Shown piece by piece: positions 1 to 9,512 of a stretch of DNA of 20,608 nucleotides. The DNA lies in assembly GCA_003990745.1 (NCBI GenBank), contig RBNI01001863.1, forward strand, positions 1 to 20,608. Direction: 5' to 3'. A model generated the notes under the pieces. It saw only the letters and a list, made by a program, of their open reading frames with translations. It did not search any database and was not told where the DNA came from. This stretch comes from Jimgerdemannia flammicorona (taxonomy: Eukaryota > Mucoromycota > Endogonomycetes > Endogonales > Endogonaceae). The stretch's first letter is position 1; every line of letters begins with the position of its first letter. Made by a program: the position numbers and the translations under genes.

Positions 1-215
1 TTGGGATTGGTGGTTCTTGTTGGTTGCTGCTACTGCGGTTCCTTGATCCTTCTTTTATATTCTTCAGGATGCTTGTGCTGTGGTCACAATGACTCACAGT
101 TGGTCATCGTTGCTCATCTCGTATGCCGTATGATCTTCTCATGCTCCGATCTGGTGGCTTTACAAGGAAAGGCTGTCTCCTGTGCTGATGTCATCATTCT
201 GGGGTCACCGTTACA
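1..215 (-). mobile_element. LTR start (element F), cut by window edge
   Basis: On the minus strand an LTR-like sequence begins at 215 with TGTAACGGTGACCCC and runs off the left edge. A TATAAAAG box lies at 59-52, about 155 nt inside it, a normal distance for a U3 promoter. The start has the TGTAACR terminus also seen in the LTRs at 5142 and 11509. The segment has six CpGs (near 35, 108, 120, 126, 147 and 209), whereas the next 5.4 kb has none, so base composition changes exactly at this terminus. Just upstream on the minus strand a gag frame is read up to the junction and is then lost. I infer that a younger element inserted into the gag of element E. Without the other LTR or a second copy of the target site, the call rests on the terminus, the TATA box and the composition step. 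Confidence 0.5.
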
Positions 216-1333
216 ATATTAAACTTAAGGTTGTAGAGTTTTATTCAAGATTCAGCAATCATGGTTTCACTATGATATTGAGTAATTATGAGTTGTTTGA
301 GTTCAGGGGCTGCAGGATAGGCTCTATATACTGGGGTATTATTTGCTGCATTTTGGACAACTACTGCAGATTGGGTGTCTCATATGAGGGATTTTTCAGA
401 AAGGGTTCACCACCATTCTTCAGCAGGTCTTCAAAAGAATATAACAACTCAACAAACATAAGCTATAGTAGTAGTAAAGAGTTGTTCCAAAGTGTGGTCT
501 TGATTGTTTATCAGAAAGCAGTCAGCAACTTGCTCATTTGTCTATTGGTTGGCTTCAAAATTGGTATCTACTATACTAATGAAGCTTTGGACTTCTTGTA
601 CAGTACTATTGAAGATAGGTAGGCTTAGACTTTTTGTTGGTCTGGCTTGTTCAGCTAAGATAGTAATGGTTGCTGCCATTATAGCTACTTGAGCTGTAAG
701 GTCTAGAGTCTGTTGGTTCATCATATTATTTACTGGAGGCAGTTGGACTACTGGTAGTGATGTTACTGATACTACTTGAGGTACTGGTGCAGAGTGTGAT
801 GATGTTCTTTGAGTCTGTGTAAGTTGCTAAAGTAATAGTTGTAGGTCTGGAGTAAGGGCTCAATAGATAGTTATCTGTTGCTGTATAGAGATGTTTTGTC
901 CTAATAAAGGTATATCTCCTTCAGTAGTATATTTAGAATCAAATTCACTGAGATACTCCTCCTTCTCTTCAGTATGGTCCCTATGTAATTGGGTTTGCTC
1001 AGTATTAAAGTAGATAGAATTAGTTGTATATTAGATTTCAGATAGACTTAATTCAAAATATGGTTCTGGTTTGATATTAGTTTTAGTTTCAGATAAGGCT
1101 GTAGCTAGATCTGCTTCTAATTCAGGGTCAGATTGTTGACAAAGAGTTTCTCTTACTTCTTCTTTAAGAATATAGTAGGTCTTACAATTCTGGATATTCT
1201 AAAAGACTGTTTTCTTTAGGTCAAGATCAATTTCATATAGAGTATGTCCTCTATGCTTATTGATTTTAAGATCAGATTAATGTCTCAACCAAAGTCCTTT
1301 ATGGACTAGTTCTGAATATTCAGGATTTTTCAT
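216..1333 (-). pseudogene. Decayed Ty3/Gypsy gag (element E), N-terminal part
   Basis: One minus-strand frame runs from an ATG at 1333-1331 to the LTR junction at 215, about 372 codons with about eleven in-frame stops and no frameshift. Three stretches of 50-95 codons are stop-free. The first ~190 residues are acidic and polar. A Pro/Val/Thr-rich linker follows, then a capsid-like block: the segment SLSLPIFNSTVQEVQSF near 610-560 resembles the start of Ty3/Gypsy capsids, and a Glu-Trp-Trp (about 393-385) resembles the paired tryptophans of that domain. The coding strand is A/C-rich, as in the other Ty3/Gypsy elements here. Zinc knuckle and pol are absent because element F interrupts the frame. 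The long N-terminal extension is unusual and could be a separate protein. Gag is inferred from pattern, not from a decisive motif. Confidence 0.45.
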
Positions 1334-1816
1334 ATTTCAGAAAGTTCAAGAAACTAAGACTAGCTTAGTTGAATTGGCATATTGCTGTAGATAATATCTA
1401 ATTAGGAAAATTTATAATATAGTTAGGAGTGAGATCTAATGGGATTTGGATTTACTTAAGAGTAGTTTGTGGGTTATTAAATAGATTTATTCACTATTCA
1501 TAATATTACTATACTAGAAGTAGTTATGTGAGAGAATATTGTGGGAAAGTGTTCAGGATTGTTCTTATCTGTCTGAATCTATTTAAGTCTGAGATTCTGA
1601 GGTCTGGAAGAGAGGGTATTTATACTAATAGGAGGCTATCTGAACTAGGCTAAATATGGATGTAGCACTTAGTGCCTTGCTGAGTCAGAATGCAGTCATA
1701 TAGTATAAGTATGAACTGACATGTCAAGAGATCATCTGACTACTAAGTTAGTTCACAGATACATTATATGAGATTAATCTATATAACTACTAATAACTGC
1801 TAGACTATCTATAGAT
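1334..1816 (-). promoter_or_regulatory. LTR-like or leader region with TATA box
   Basis: Stops are denser here in the frame used by its neighbours (about 19 in 155 codons), so I read it as non-coding. On the minus strand a TATAAATACCC box sits at 1624-1614, followed by pyrimidine- and CTCAGA-containing sequence similar in style to the U3/R part of the LTRs at 5142 and 5888. This would suit the 5' LTR plus leader of element E, whose gag starts at 1333. I could not define convincing TG...CA termini and there is no second copy in the window, so an LTR is only a hypothesis. Confidence 0.3.
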
Positions 1817-3082
1817 TTAGATACTATCTGGGTAGTCTTCAATGATATCATTATTGATGACATCATTTCTGATGAAGTAGTTATCTAGAAAGAGTGGTTC
1901 TCAGATTACTTCTCTCTGTTCACTGAGATAATAATACATTGGGACCTCATCACTATCCTATAAGATAGCATTATCTGTTTTGTATGCTAGATAAGATATT
2001 GGTGGGTGAAGGAGAGGTTCATCATCTTCACTTTCATTAGATTTGCTGTCTGCATACCTTCTATAAATAATGGCACTATATATTGCTAGATTGTAGTATA
2101 CTAGTAGTTATACTTTATATTGCTCATATTCAGATAGTGGTATTGTTAGTTCAATCTTGAGAGTTGTCTGGAGGTACAGATTGTGTTCTTCAGTCTCTTC
2201 ATTATAGTTGAAGTAATTGAACATGGGTTGATACTTATGTTAGTGGTCATTGTCCCAATAGGTCTCATAGGTAGTTATAAACTATTGCAAGTTCATTGAT
2301 AAGGTTGGTGGGGTAATCAGGATTGGTAGAGATCCTTAGCTCAAGATCATATTAGTATCAGAGAGATTATTATCTTCTGCTTCATCAGCATCAAACCAGA
2401 TTATATTATAAATGTCCTTCATGATACATATATCTAACTTAGGGCATTTGCAGAATATAGTCATCAGGGTACAGGAAGGTTCTGTCTATAGTTAAATATA
2501 CTTGATATATTTATAGTTGAGTTCTTATATCATATCATTGATTTGGCTATAGGATAGAGAAGTAACTATCTTGGTAGTAGTAACTCAGAGGCAGAGAATA
2601 AAGATGCTATACTTGTAGAAGAGTTCTCAGTATTTGCAAACAATGAGTTTTTGGTGTTGAGATATCTGAGTAATGTCTGTATCATGGTAGTGTTCAACCA
2701 TATCTTCCAGGAGGTGGCCAATCTGATAGTAGCTTGAGATTTATCTAATTCAGTAGACTTCACTGAGTATATTCAGGGCATTTCATTGGGCTTCTATAAA
2801 GTAGAGAGATACAAAACTATAGATATTCATGAGGGGCAGAGAGGGTGTGGCTCAGTTGACAATGGTATTCTAAATATCAGTACAGATGCAGTTATAGATC
2901 TTAGTAGTCATGTTTGTATATATGTTCAAGAGTTGGGGTTATTTGTTTAGTTTGTTGTAGTTCTCTGTTTTGATATATCTGAGTGCTCAGTATATATGTA
3001 TTTGGTCCTGATTGATAAGGTTCTATTTGTATAAATCTTATATTCTATGACTTTGAGTTGACTCAACTTTGTGATCTTGCAT
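1817..3082 (-). pseudogene. Unidentified decayed minus-strand open frame (X)
   Basis: From an ATG at 3082-3080 one minus-strand frame reaches a stop at 1819-1817, about 422 codons with about 20 internal stops and no frameshift. Stop-free stretches of 43-50 codons lie between about 2480 and 1930, including an acidic cluster (SNESEDDEPLL near 2040). I recognise no domain. It shares the frame of the E gag downstream (both starts are a multiple of three apart), which may be coincidence. Stop density (about 1 in 21) is only slightly lower than expected for sequence this AT-rich, and a 65-codon stop-free run exists in another minus frame at 2763-2566, so the reading could be wrong. It may be part of another retroelement or relic host sequence. 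Confidence 0.25.
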
Positions 3083-3092
3083 GTGATTTTCA

Positions 3093-3434
3093 GATTTACT
3101 CAGAGAGTGATATGTGAATTTGGTAGCTTAGAGATTGTATGCTTACAGTGACCCTATGGAGGAACTTGCTAAGAAGTTTGCTGAAATGACTATCTATCTT
3201 AGAGATGTGGTAAAGGAAATTAAAGAAAGAGACTGCTACCTAGTTCAGAAGTTTGCCACTATCTCAGACAAGAAGAGAGGTACCTGCTATACTTATAAAG
3301 AAGAAGACCACTACTCATATGAATGTATGAGTGAGACTAAGTACAAAACTCAGCCAAGCAATACTACAAAGAACAAGAAACAGGCCAACACTATTATCTT
3401 CAAAGAAATCAGAAAATCAGATGAAGAAGAATAG
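3093..3434 (+). pseudogene. Gag C-terminus with degenerate zinc knuckle (element B)
   Basis: The plus-strand frame is open from about 3132 to a stop at 3432 and can be followed upstream through two stops to about 3093. It contains a Lys/Glu-rich helix (EELAKKFAEMTIYLRDVVKE) followed by a degenerate CCHC knuckle at 3285-3326, CYTYKEEDHYSYEC, where the second cysteine is tyrosine (a TGC/TGT to TAT type change). This layout, helix then one knuckle, is typical of the nucleocapsid end of Ty3/Gypsy Gag. The capsid domain is missing: the sequence turns into the opposite-strand frame X at about 3083, so B is 5'-truncated or rearranged there. The region has no CpG. Confidence 0.6.
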
Positions 3435-4260
3435 AAGGCCTACTCAGACTACTAAAAAAGATATCTGAAAGGAATCTTACAAGAGACTGCCAGGGAGACT
3501 CAAGAAGAACTCTGTGGAAAAACAGATAAAAACTACTACAGAATGCTAAGGTGAAGAAATAGATCAAGATACAGAACTGGAATAGGCTGTTCAAGATATC
3601 ATTTAAGAAACTACCCTAGCCAATAAAGAAGAAAAGATGAAGAAAGCTTCATAAGACCAAGACTTTTAAGTATGATATCTTCAAGGATCTCAGTCAACAA
3701 AAAGTCAATACAACCTTTGGCTAGTTGGTAGAAATATCCACATTTAGACAGCAAATGAGATATGGACTTGCTGAGACAACTAAGGAACAAGGATAGAAGA
3801 TAACTGAGGCCAACAATGTTCAAGAAAACTCTGGAGAAGAAAGTGAAAATAATTGCAAGATATCTATCTATACAATCTGTTAAATCAAAGATAGAATCTT
3901 GAGACCATCATTGATACTAGAGCAGAAGGATGTCTCTTCAGTAAGAAAGCAGCAGACCACCTAGGTTGGGAGGTTGAAGAAGTAACCAAATTGGTATTTA
4001 TTACAGCAGATAGCATAAGAGCCACACCTCTAGGAAAGATCTGAGATATTTCCATCAAGTTTGGAGGAGCAACCATTCTAATAGATGTGATCATAACCAA
4101 TGCTACTAACTATGATATTCTCATTAGCAACCAGTGGTTTTATAAAGCCAGAGCAATAATTGATCTCAATGCCCATTATCTGAAGATGTGAATTCTCATC
4201 AATGTCAACAAAAGAGTGCTATCTGAAATAGAGAAAGAAAAAAGTGAGTAAGAAGAAGCC
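3435..4260 (+). pseudogene. Linker and aspartic protease (element B)
   Basis: After the gag stop the coding signal shifts frame at least twice (around 3540-3660 and near 3893), each with scattered stops. In the second frame about 3670-3890 reads as the usual pre-protease segment (KYDIFKDLSQQKVNTTFG). The protease core begins near 3907: IIDTRAEGCLFSKKAA, where the catalytic D-T-G is D-T-R, a GGA-to-AGA change that would inactivate it. Downstream, NYDILISNQWF (about 4110-4140) matches the hydrophobic D-I-L-x-G-x-x-W/F segment of retropepsins, with the glycine also lost to asparagine. Stops interrupt it at about 4042, 4189 and 4249. Family identity is clear from order and motifs. It is dead. Confidence 0.7.
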
Positions 4261-5141
4261 TATATAGTGACTACTTAGAAAAAAAAGAAAAAAAAAGTCA
4301 GATAGATTAGTAAAGAAAAATGTTACAAAAGGATCATTGAAGAATATATACCACAAGAAGTCTGCCCTTATGGAATCAAGATGTACTATATGAAACATAT
4401 TGATGATTGCTACCAGTATATTAGCAGAATTAAGAAAATCTATTATGAAAGAAGACAAAAGGTCCTCAAGAAACAGACAAGGCAAGAAAAGGAGAAGAAA
4501 GGGAATGATAAACTATTAGCAGTCCTAGAGGACAGTAATAATAAAGAGGAAATCAAGATCAAGATTTGGAAAATCTACTCTAATACAGTACTATCAGAAT
4601 ACAAGTCAGAGAATACAGCTAAAATAGATATTGCTACAGTAGAGGAAACTGTACTGGAGCCCCAGATAACTGCCCTACTTGCAACTGGTCTGAAAATGAC
4701 CATTTCAAAGGACCATGTCAGGATTCTCAAGACAAGAAGCAGTCTGGCTAAGAGTGAGATTACTATTGAAAGAGGAGTCATTGATTCAGACTATATTGGA
4801 GAAATACTACTCATTGTTAGAAACTACAACCTTATGATTCCATTTCCAATCAAGAAGAAGGACCAATTGGCACAGATGTTGATCTTTCTAGTTCTTCAGC
4901 CAAAGATCATAGAAGTCAAGAAGTTGGAGAAAACAGAAAGAGAAAAGAAAGAATTCAGATCTATAGAAAGAGGAGTATTCACTAGTACCAAGATCACCAA
5001 ACTAGAGTACAAAAAGGAGAAAACTACAAACAAACATAGCTATACTATTGGAGATGAATTCTCACTCAAAAAGGAACTCAAGAAGATACTCTATGAATTT
5101 GAAGATGTTCTAGCCACAGACTTAAGGATATCAAGAAAAAG
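4261..5141 (+). pseudogene. dUTPase downstream of protease (element B)
   Basis: The protease frame continues without a shift into a trimeric dUTPase fold, an enzyme that hydrolyses dUTP to dUMP and limits uracil in cDNA. After a Lys-rich spacer, all five motifs can be placed: motif 1 TAKIDI (about 4615, G lost), motif 2 RSSLA (about 4737), motif 3 GVIDSDYIGE (about 4774-4803, intact with its Asp and Tyr), motif 4 KKDQLAQ (about 4855, normally G-D-x-x-A-Q) and motif 5 EFRS (about 4951, normally GFGST). Most deviations fit G-to-A or C-to-T changes. The frame is open from 4381 to beyond 5141. The last residues, about 5080-5130 (KKILYEFEDVLATDL), match the segment just before reverse transcriptase. 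At 5142 the LTR of element D begins, so B's RT should resume beyond the window. B thus has the order protease-dUTPase-RT, unlike C and D. Confidence 0.8.
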
Positions 5142-5606
5142 TGTAACAATTTCACAGTCATATTTAGTCCTAGTATATTTTTACATCTTTTAGTTAGTCT
5201 TTTTTTGTCATTTCTTGAACATTCTACTATGTTCTGTCACCTTCTACTTGTTTAGAAACCTTCTCTCAGTGCCTAGACACTACTAGAACATTCTTGTCTT
5301 TTCTTGGTATCAAGCATCTTATCTTAGCTAGTCATGGAACCTTTTGGAACATTGTAGAATAGTATTAGTCAGCTTTGCCAAGAACCTATTTCTTGGCATT
5401 TCTCTTTCTTTCCAAGATTCTTCTAGACCTTTCTTTCAGATCATGTATAAATATCCTTATTCTCTGTCTAAATAAAGCTCAGAATATTTTTCTCTCAGAA
5501 ATCCTTCAAAAATACTTGAACCTTTAAGTATCTCTTTGAGCTACTTTAGACCAACCAGAACTTTCAGATTTAGCTGCTTCCTCTTAAAGAAACTAGAACT
5601 GTTACA
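5142..5606 (+). repeat. 5' LTR of element D (465 bp)
   Basis: It starts TGTAACA and ends TGTTACA, perfect inverted 7-bp termini. TATAAATA lies at 5446-5453 and AATAAA at 5471-5476. The segment from the TATA box to the AGAAATCCTTCAA motif is clearly shared with the element C LTRs, while the 5' U3 is much more diverged. It abuts element B's dUTPase reading on the left (preceding bases AAAAG would be the target duplication) and a leader plus gag start on the right. I therefore read it as the 5' LTR of an element inserted into B, with the matching 3' LTR beyond the right edge. It contains no CpG. Confidence 0.8.
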
Positions 5607-5696
5607 CTTAGTAGTAGCAGTGTTATTATACCTTGCCTTATTAAGAAACCTCACATGAATTTGAAAACCAGTCACAACTAGTCACATGAATCCGAA
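5607..5696 (+). other. Element D leader with candidate primer-binding site
   Basis: Ninety bases separate LTR and gag ATG. The start, CTTAGTAGTAGCAGTG, aligns with CTTGATAGCAGTCA after the C LTR at 6292, and both could be G-to-A decayed forms of a TGGTAGCAG-type tRNA primer site. Neither begins with the usual TGG, so the primer is unresolved. Confidence 0.35.
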
Positions 5697-5887
5697 ATGA
5701 GCTATGAAGAGTCAGCCTACCAGTCAGACCCCTCTGCTACAGAAGAAGCAGGAGGACAGCAACTTGGCATAGAAGATATAATCAATACTATGGCCCACCA
5801 AATTCAAGAACTTCAAGTACAACTAGAACAGCAGAAAATACAAACTGTGGGTACATCACATCCTGCTATAGTACCAGTCAGTTTTAA
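5697..5887 (+). pseudogene. Gag N-terminus of element D, split by element C
   Basis: ATG at 5697 opens a stop-free frame of 63 full codons: an acidic, Ser/Gly-rich start, then a glutamine-rich amphipathic helix (QIQELQVQLEQQK) that looks like a coiled coil, then a Pro/Val linker. The frame is cut inside a Phe-Lys pair by the LTR at 5888 and resumes in register at 11913, because the target bases (TTTAA here, TTCAA after the insertion) are duplicated. Read across, the residues match the position of VTIKPQKPNTFD in the gag of C. The N-terminal helix may aid Gag self-assembly, an inference from composition. Confidence 0.75.
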
Positions 5888-6291
5888 TGTAATATTTTAG
5901 CATAGTTTATTTCTTTTCTTTGTCTTTTTTCAATATTCTATGACCTTCCAGTACTTTCCGAATGTTTAGAAATCCTTTCTTAGCACTGAGCATCCTCTAG
6001 TACTTATTTAGCTAGTCACTGATTGTCCTGGAAACTTGTAGAACTTTATTTGTCATTATTTATCATCTTTGTCAAGAACTTTCCTCTTGGCATTTTCCTT
6101 TGATTTCTCAGATCCTTCTGGATCCTTCTTTCAGATCTTGTATAAATATCCCCTTTGTTCTCATGAATAAAGCCTCAGAATATTTTCTCTCAGAAATCCT
6201 TCAAGAACACTTGAACTCTTAAGTATCTCTTTGAGCTACTTAGAACTACCAGAACTAGTCGCTTCCTAATTTAGAAACTAGAACCATTACA
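5888..6291 (+). repeat. 5' LTR of element C
   Basis: Starts TGTAATA (ancestral TGTAACA, preserved in the other LTR) and ends CCATTACA. TATAAATA is at 6141-6148 and AATAAA at 6166-6171, only about 18 bases later, so the poly(A) signal lies about where transcription should begin. Compared base by base with 11509-11912 there are no indels and about 25 differences, 23 of them transitions. Confidence 0.92.
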
Positions 6292-6359
6292 CTTGATAGC
6301 AGTCATTAAGTTACACCTAGCCTTATCAAGACACTTCTTAAGATATCAGTCACAATACT

Positions 6360-7405
6360 ATGGAGGACAACAGATGAAATCCTTCATATAGTACCTATGG
6401 TCCAGGCAATGCCTCTTACCATCAGTAAGAAGAAGAGGAACAGCAAAACCCTACTCAGTTGAATGGGGCCATTGAGAGTCTTTTGCAGACTGCATTAGCT
6501 CAGATTGCTCAACTTCAAGAATGCATAGAAAGAAAGGAAAGCAAGGCCTCCACTCATACCTCTGCACCTCTACCGACATCAATATATCTGATAGCAGTCA
6601 CTATCAAGCCTCAGAAGCCCAACACTTTTGATGGTCAAAGAGGAGGACTGTCTACTGATGCCTGGCTTTTCCAATTAGAGCAATATGGAGAACTGACCAA
6701 TTTGGAAGAAGCAACACTAGTCTAATTTGCTGCCACACTCCTCTGAGAGAATGCTGCAATCTGGTGGTGAAATCATATCCAGAACACCAGATTCTCTGAC
6801 TGAATCAAGACCTGGGGCAAATTCTCTGATGCTATTCAAGGCCAATTCAAACCAGTCAATAGCACCAAGACTGCATGAGATCGTCTGGCAAATGTCAAAT
6901 AACTCAAGTCTGTGCAAGCATATAATGTATAATTCCTGTCAATCCTACTAGAATTACCACATGTCACTGAAGACAAGAAGGTCGACAAGTACATCTGAGG
7001 CCTGAAAGGTCAAACCCAAGTTTGTGTTGAACTAGAAGAACCCAAGGACCTAGATACAGCAATGAAAATTGCTGATAGGTTTGATTTAATCACCTATGGT
7101 CACTGCTTTGAACAGAAGAGACCGCCTTTCAATAACAACAACAACCACCACAGAAGGGAGGAACCCAAAGTCAGAACTGTTGGACCTGCCCCCATGGATC
7201 TAGACACCATTGACAAGAACAAGAAAGGCAAGCTTACACCCAAGGAAAAGGAGCACCTCAAGAAGGCTGGAGCCTGCTTCTTTTGCCATCAGCCTGGTCA
7301 CATTGTAACCAAATATCCCAAGAAAACTGCTGAACCAAAGAGGATCCTGGTCCTGTCCAAAGACACTCAAGGTCAACCGTTGAATAAGAAGTTATACTCA
7401 ATTTC
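6360..7405 (+). pseudogene. Gag of element C (capsid and zinc knuckle)
   Basis: ATG at 6360 starts a frame with no frameshift for about 348 codons. It has a Gln/Glu-rich coiled-coil-like N-terminus (about 6459-6530), a capsid region with TFDGQRGGLSTDAW (about 6628-6666) and IWW (about 6756), and a CCHC knuckle near 7272-7315, CFFCHQPGHIVTKYP, whose final cysteine is tyrosine. Roughly ten stops interrupt it (6375, 6429, 6723, 6744, 6765, 6900 and 6996 among them), several at CGA/CAA-type positions. Five coincide with stops in D gag and dUTPase. The protein would have packaged element RNA in the cytoplasmic particle. The gag frame then overlaps the dUTPase frame, from which it is offset by -1. 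In D the two are in one frame, so this looks like a mutation rather than programmed frameshifting. Confidence 0.85.
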
Positions 7406-7840
7406 ATGCGAGTCAACCCCAAGGCCCAGATCCCTCAAGTACAGTCAGAAGGAGCCATTAGTTTGGACCTTCAAGCAGTACAACAAGTCACTATTCTGGC
7501 ACATGAGAGAAGGCTCATTCCAACTGGCCTTTCAGTCGAAATTCCCAAGGAATATTATGCAAGAATTGCACCAAGATCTGGCCTCAGTTTCAAGCACTCA
7601 TTGGATATTGGTACTGGAGTCATTGACCCTGACTTCTGAGGTAAAATGCAAGTCCTGCTAGTCAACCACAAGAACCAACCATATACTGTCAATGAAGGTG
7701 ACAGAATTGCACAGCTCATTCTGGAGCAAGCCACCCTACTAGTTATCAAAGAAGTCACCAAGCTATCTCCAACCAAGCGAGATCAGAAAGGCTTTGGCAG
7801 CACTGACAAAGTTGCAAGCATAGCTGAGAACTGAGCCAAT
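7406..7840 (+). pseudogene. dUTPase upstream of protease (element C)
   Basis: This is a trimeric dUTPase of about 140 residues with all five motifs in order: motif 1 AISLDL at 7454-7471 (normally A-x-G-x-D-L, so G to S), motif 2 PRSGLS at 7571-7588, motif 3 GVIDPDF at 7616-7636 followed by a TGA at 7637-7639 where a residue and then glycine are expected, motif 4 GDRIAQLIL at about 7697-7723, and motif 5 RDQKGFGSTD at about 7778-7807. It lies directly between nucleocapsid and protease, the position dUTPase has in betaretroviruses, and likely formed part of a Gag-Pol precursor. A second TGA (7832) follows motif 5. Except for the stops and motif 1 it is well preserved, suggesting selection for the activity before the copy decayed. 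Confidence 0.9.
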
Positions 7841-8305
7841 TCAATGCTCATTTTCAAAGGTCTAGTCAAGGGATAAGAACTAGATGTTCTCATAGACAGT
7901 GGAGCTGTTGGGAACTTCATCAACATGAATCTCATCAACAAGCTCAAGATTCTCACCAAACCAGTCAGCAAGAATGGTGGAGTTGTCACTGCAGATGGCA
8001 CCACCTTACCAATTGACTCAATTGCCACTAAACTTCCCCTCAAGATCCAGAAGTACTGGGAACATTTAGATTTCGAGATAGCACCACTAGGAGACCATGA
8101 CCTGATCCTAGGCAAACCCTGGCTTACACAGTACAACCCTCAGATTGATTGGACCAAGAATGAAGTCACCTTGATCCAGGATAGAGCCAACATTACCATC
8201 AAGCCAGACAAGACTCAGACAAGAACCCCAATTGCTACCCTTTCAGCAATTCAGTTCATGAAGGCCCTCAAGAAAGCTACCTGTGTCTTTGTAGTACTGA
8301 TCTGA
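7841..8305 (+). pseudogene. Aspartic protease of element C
   Basis: Same frame as the dUTPase. MLIFKGLVKG is interrupted by TAA at 7874, then the catalytic LIDSGAVGNFIN (about 7889-7924) is intact. The flap-side and second hydrophobic motif DHDLILGKPWL (about 8096-8128) is well conserved. A TGA at 8303 separates it from the RT linker. The enzyme would have acted as a dimer to cleave the polyprotein in the particle. Confidence 0.88.
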
Positions 8306-9512
8306 TCAAAGAAAGAAGACAAGAAGCTATTAATTAGTGAAAGCATCAAGTTACTGCTGAACAAGTATAAGAATGTCTTTCCAGACAAACTACCTGGTCT
8401 ACCACCTTCAAGAGACCATGACCATGAAATCAAGTTGGTACCTGATGTAGCTATACCTAAGAAGAAAATGTACCACATATCTCTACTCGAAATTGAAGCA
8501 GTCAAGAAGGAACTCAATGAACTCATTGAGCAAGGAGCCATTCAACCAAGCAAGTCACCCTTTGGCTCCCCAGTCCTATTTGTCAAGAAAAAGGATGATA
8601 CTCTGTGAATGTGCATAGACTACCGAGCACTCAACAAGATTACAGTTAAGAACCATTATCCACTACCACTCATAGATCAAATCTTTAATGCTCTCAAAAA
8701 TGCAAAGTACTTCACCAAGATTGATCTTACCTCTGGGTATCACTAAATTCGAATCAAGCCAGAAGATATACCCAAGACTGCCTTCATGACACCCTTTGGA
8801 CTCTATGAATTTCTAGTCATGGCCTTTGGTCTCACCAATGTGCCAGCAATCTTTCAAGATCTCATGCAAACTGTCTTCAAGGATCAGCTGTATATCTTCA
8901 TACTTGTATATATTGATAACATCCTGATCTTCAGTAGCACTGAAGAAGAACACCTCAAGCATATTGAACAAGTCCTCAAGATCCTCTGTGAGAACAAGCT
9001 CTATGCAAAGCTCAAGAAATGCAAATTTTTCAAGGATCAAGTCAAATACCTTGGACACATTGTATCAGCCAAAGGAATTCAAATAGACCTAAGAAAAATA
9101 CAAGCCATTGAACAGTGGCCTGTATCAGCAAACCTCACAGAACTCAGGTCCTTCCTTGGTCTGACTAGATACTACCATTGATTTGTCAAGAACTTCTCTG
9201 GTATTGCAGAATCTTTGACAAACCTCCTGTGAAAAGAACCCAACTCTGACCTCTATGTTCCCTATATCTGGGATGCTTTCTGTCAACAAGCTTTTCAAGA
9301 ACTCAAGAACCACCTGACCTACACACCTGTCCTTAGAAACATGGACCCAAACTTGAAGTTCACAGTCACTACAGATATATCTAACTTTGTCATTGGTGCA
9401 GTCATTTCTCAAGATGATAGTCAAGGACACTGACCTATTGCCTTTGAGTCAAGAAAATTGTCCCCAGCAGAACAAAAGCTGGCTACTCATAAAAAGGAAC
9501 TCCTGGCATACC
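8306..9512 (+). pseudogene. Reverse transcriptase and RNase H of element C
   Basis: In the protease frame. The RT has the Ty3/Gypsy set: YKNVFPDKLPGLPP before the domain, [31 protein letters not shown] preceded by TGA 8606 where arginine is usual, IDLTSGYH then TAA 8744 (glutamine expected), TPFGLYEFLVMAFGL, and the catalytic box at 8909-8920. That box reads Y-I-D-N instead of Y-x-D-D, a GAC-to-AAC change that abolishes polymerase activity. The connection segment (KKCKFFKDQVKYLGHIVS) is intact and RNase H starts near 9360 (TTDISNFVIGAV). Stops also fall at 9179, 9230 and 9431. About 8 bases are missing near 9509 compared with D, shifting the frame by +1 inside RNase H. Confidence 0.9.

Noticed and set aside
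2580..3130. Plus-strand coding in the interval opposite X
   Set aside because: A plus frame is fairly open and hydrophobic, but the A/C-rich strand typical of coding in the Ty3/Gypsy elements here is the minus strand, and the plus reading matches no gag-like feature and does not join B's gag frame.
7380..7410. Programmed -1 frameshift between gag and dUTPase in element C
   Set aside because: No clear slippery heptamer is visible, and in the related element D gag and dUTPase are in one frame, so an indel in C is simpler.
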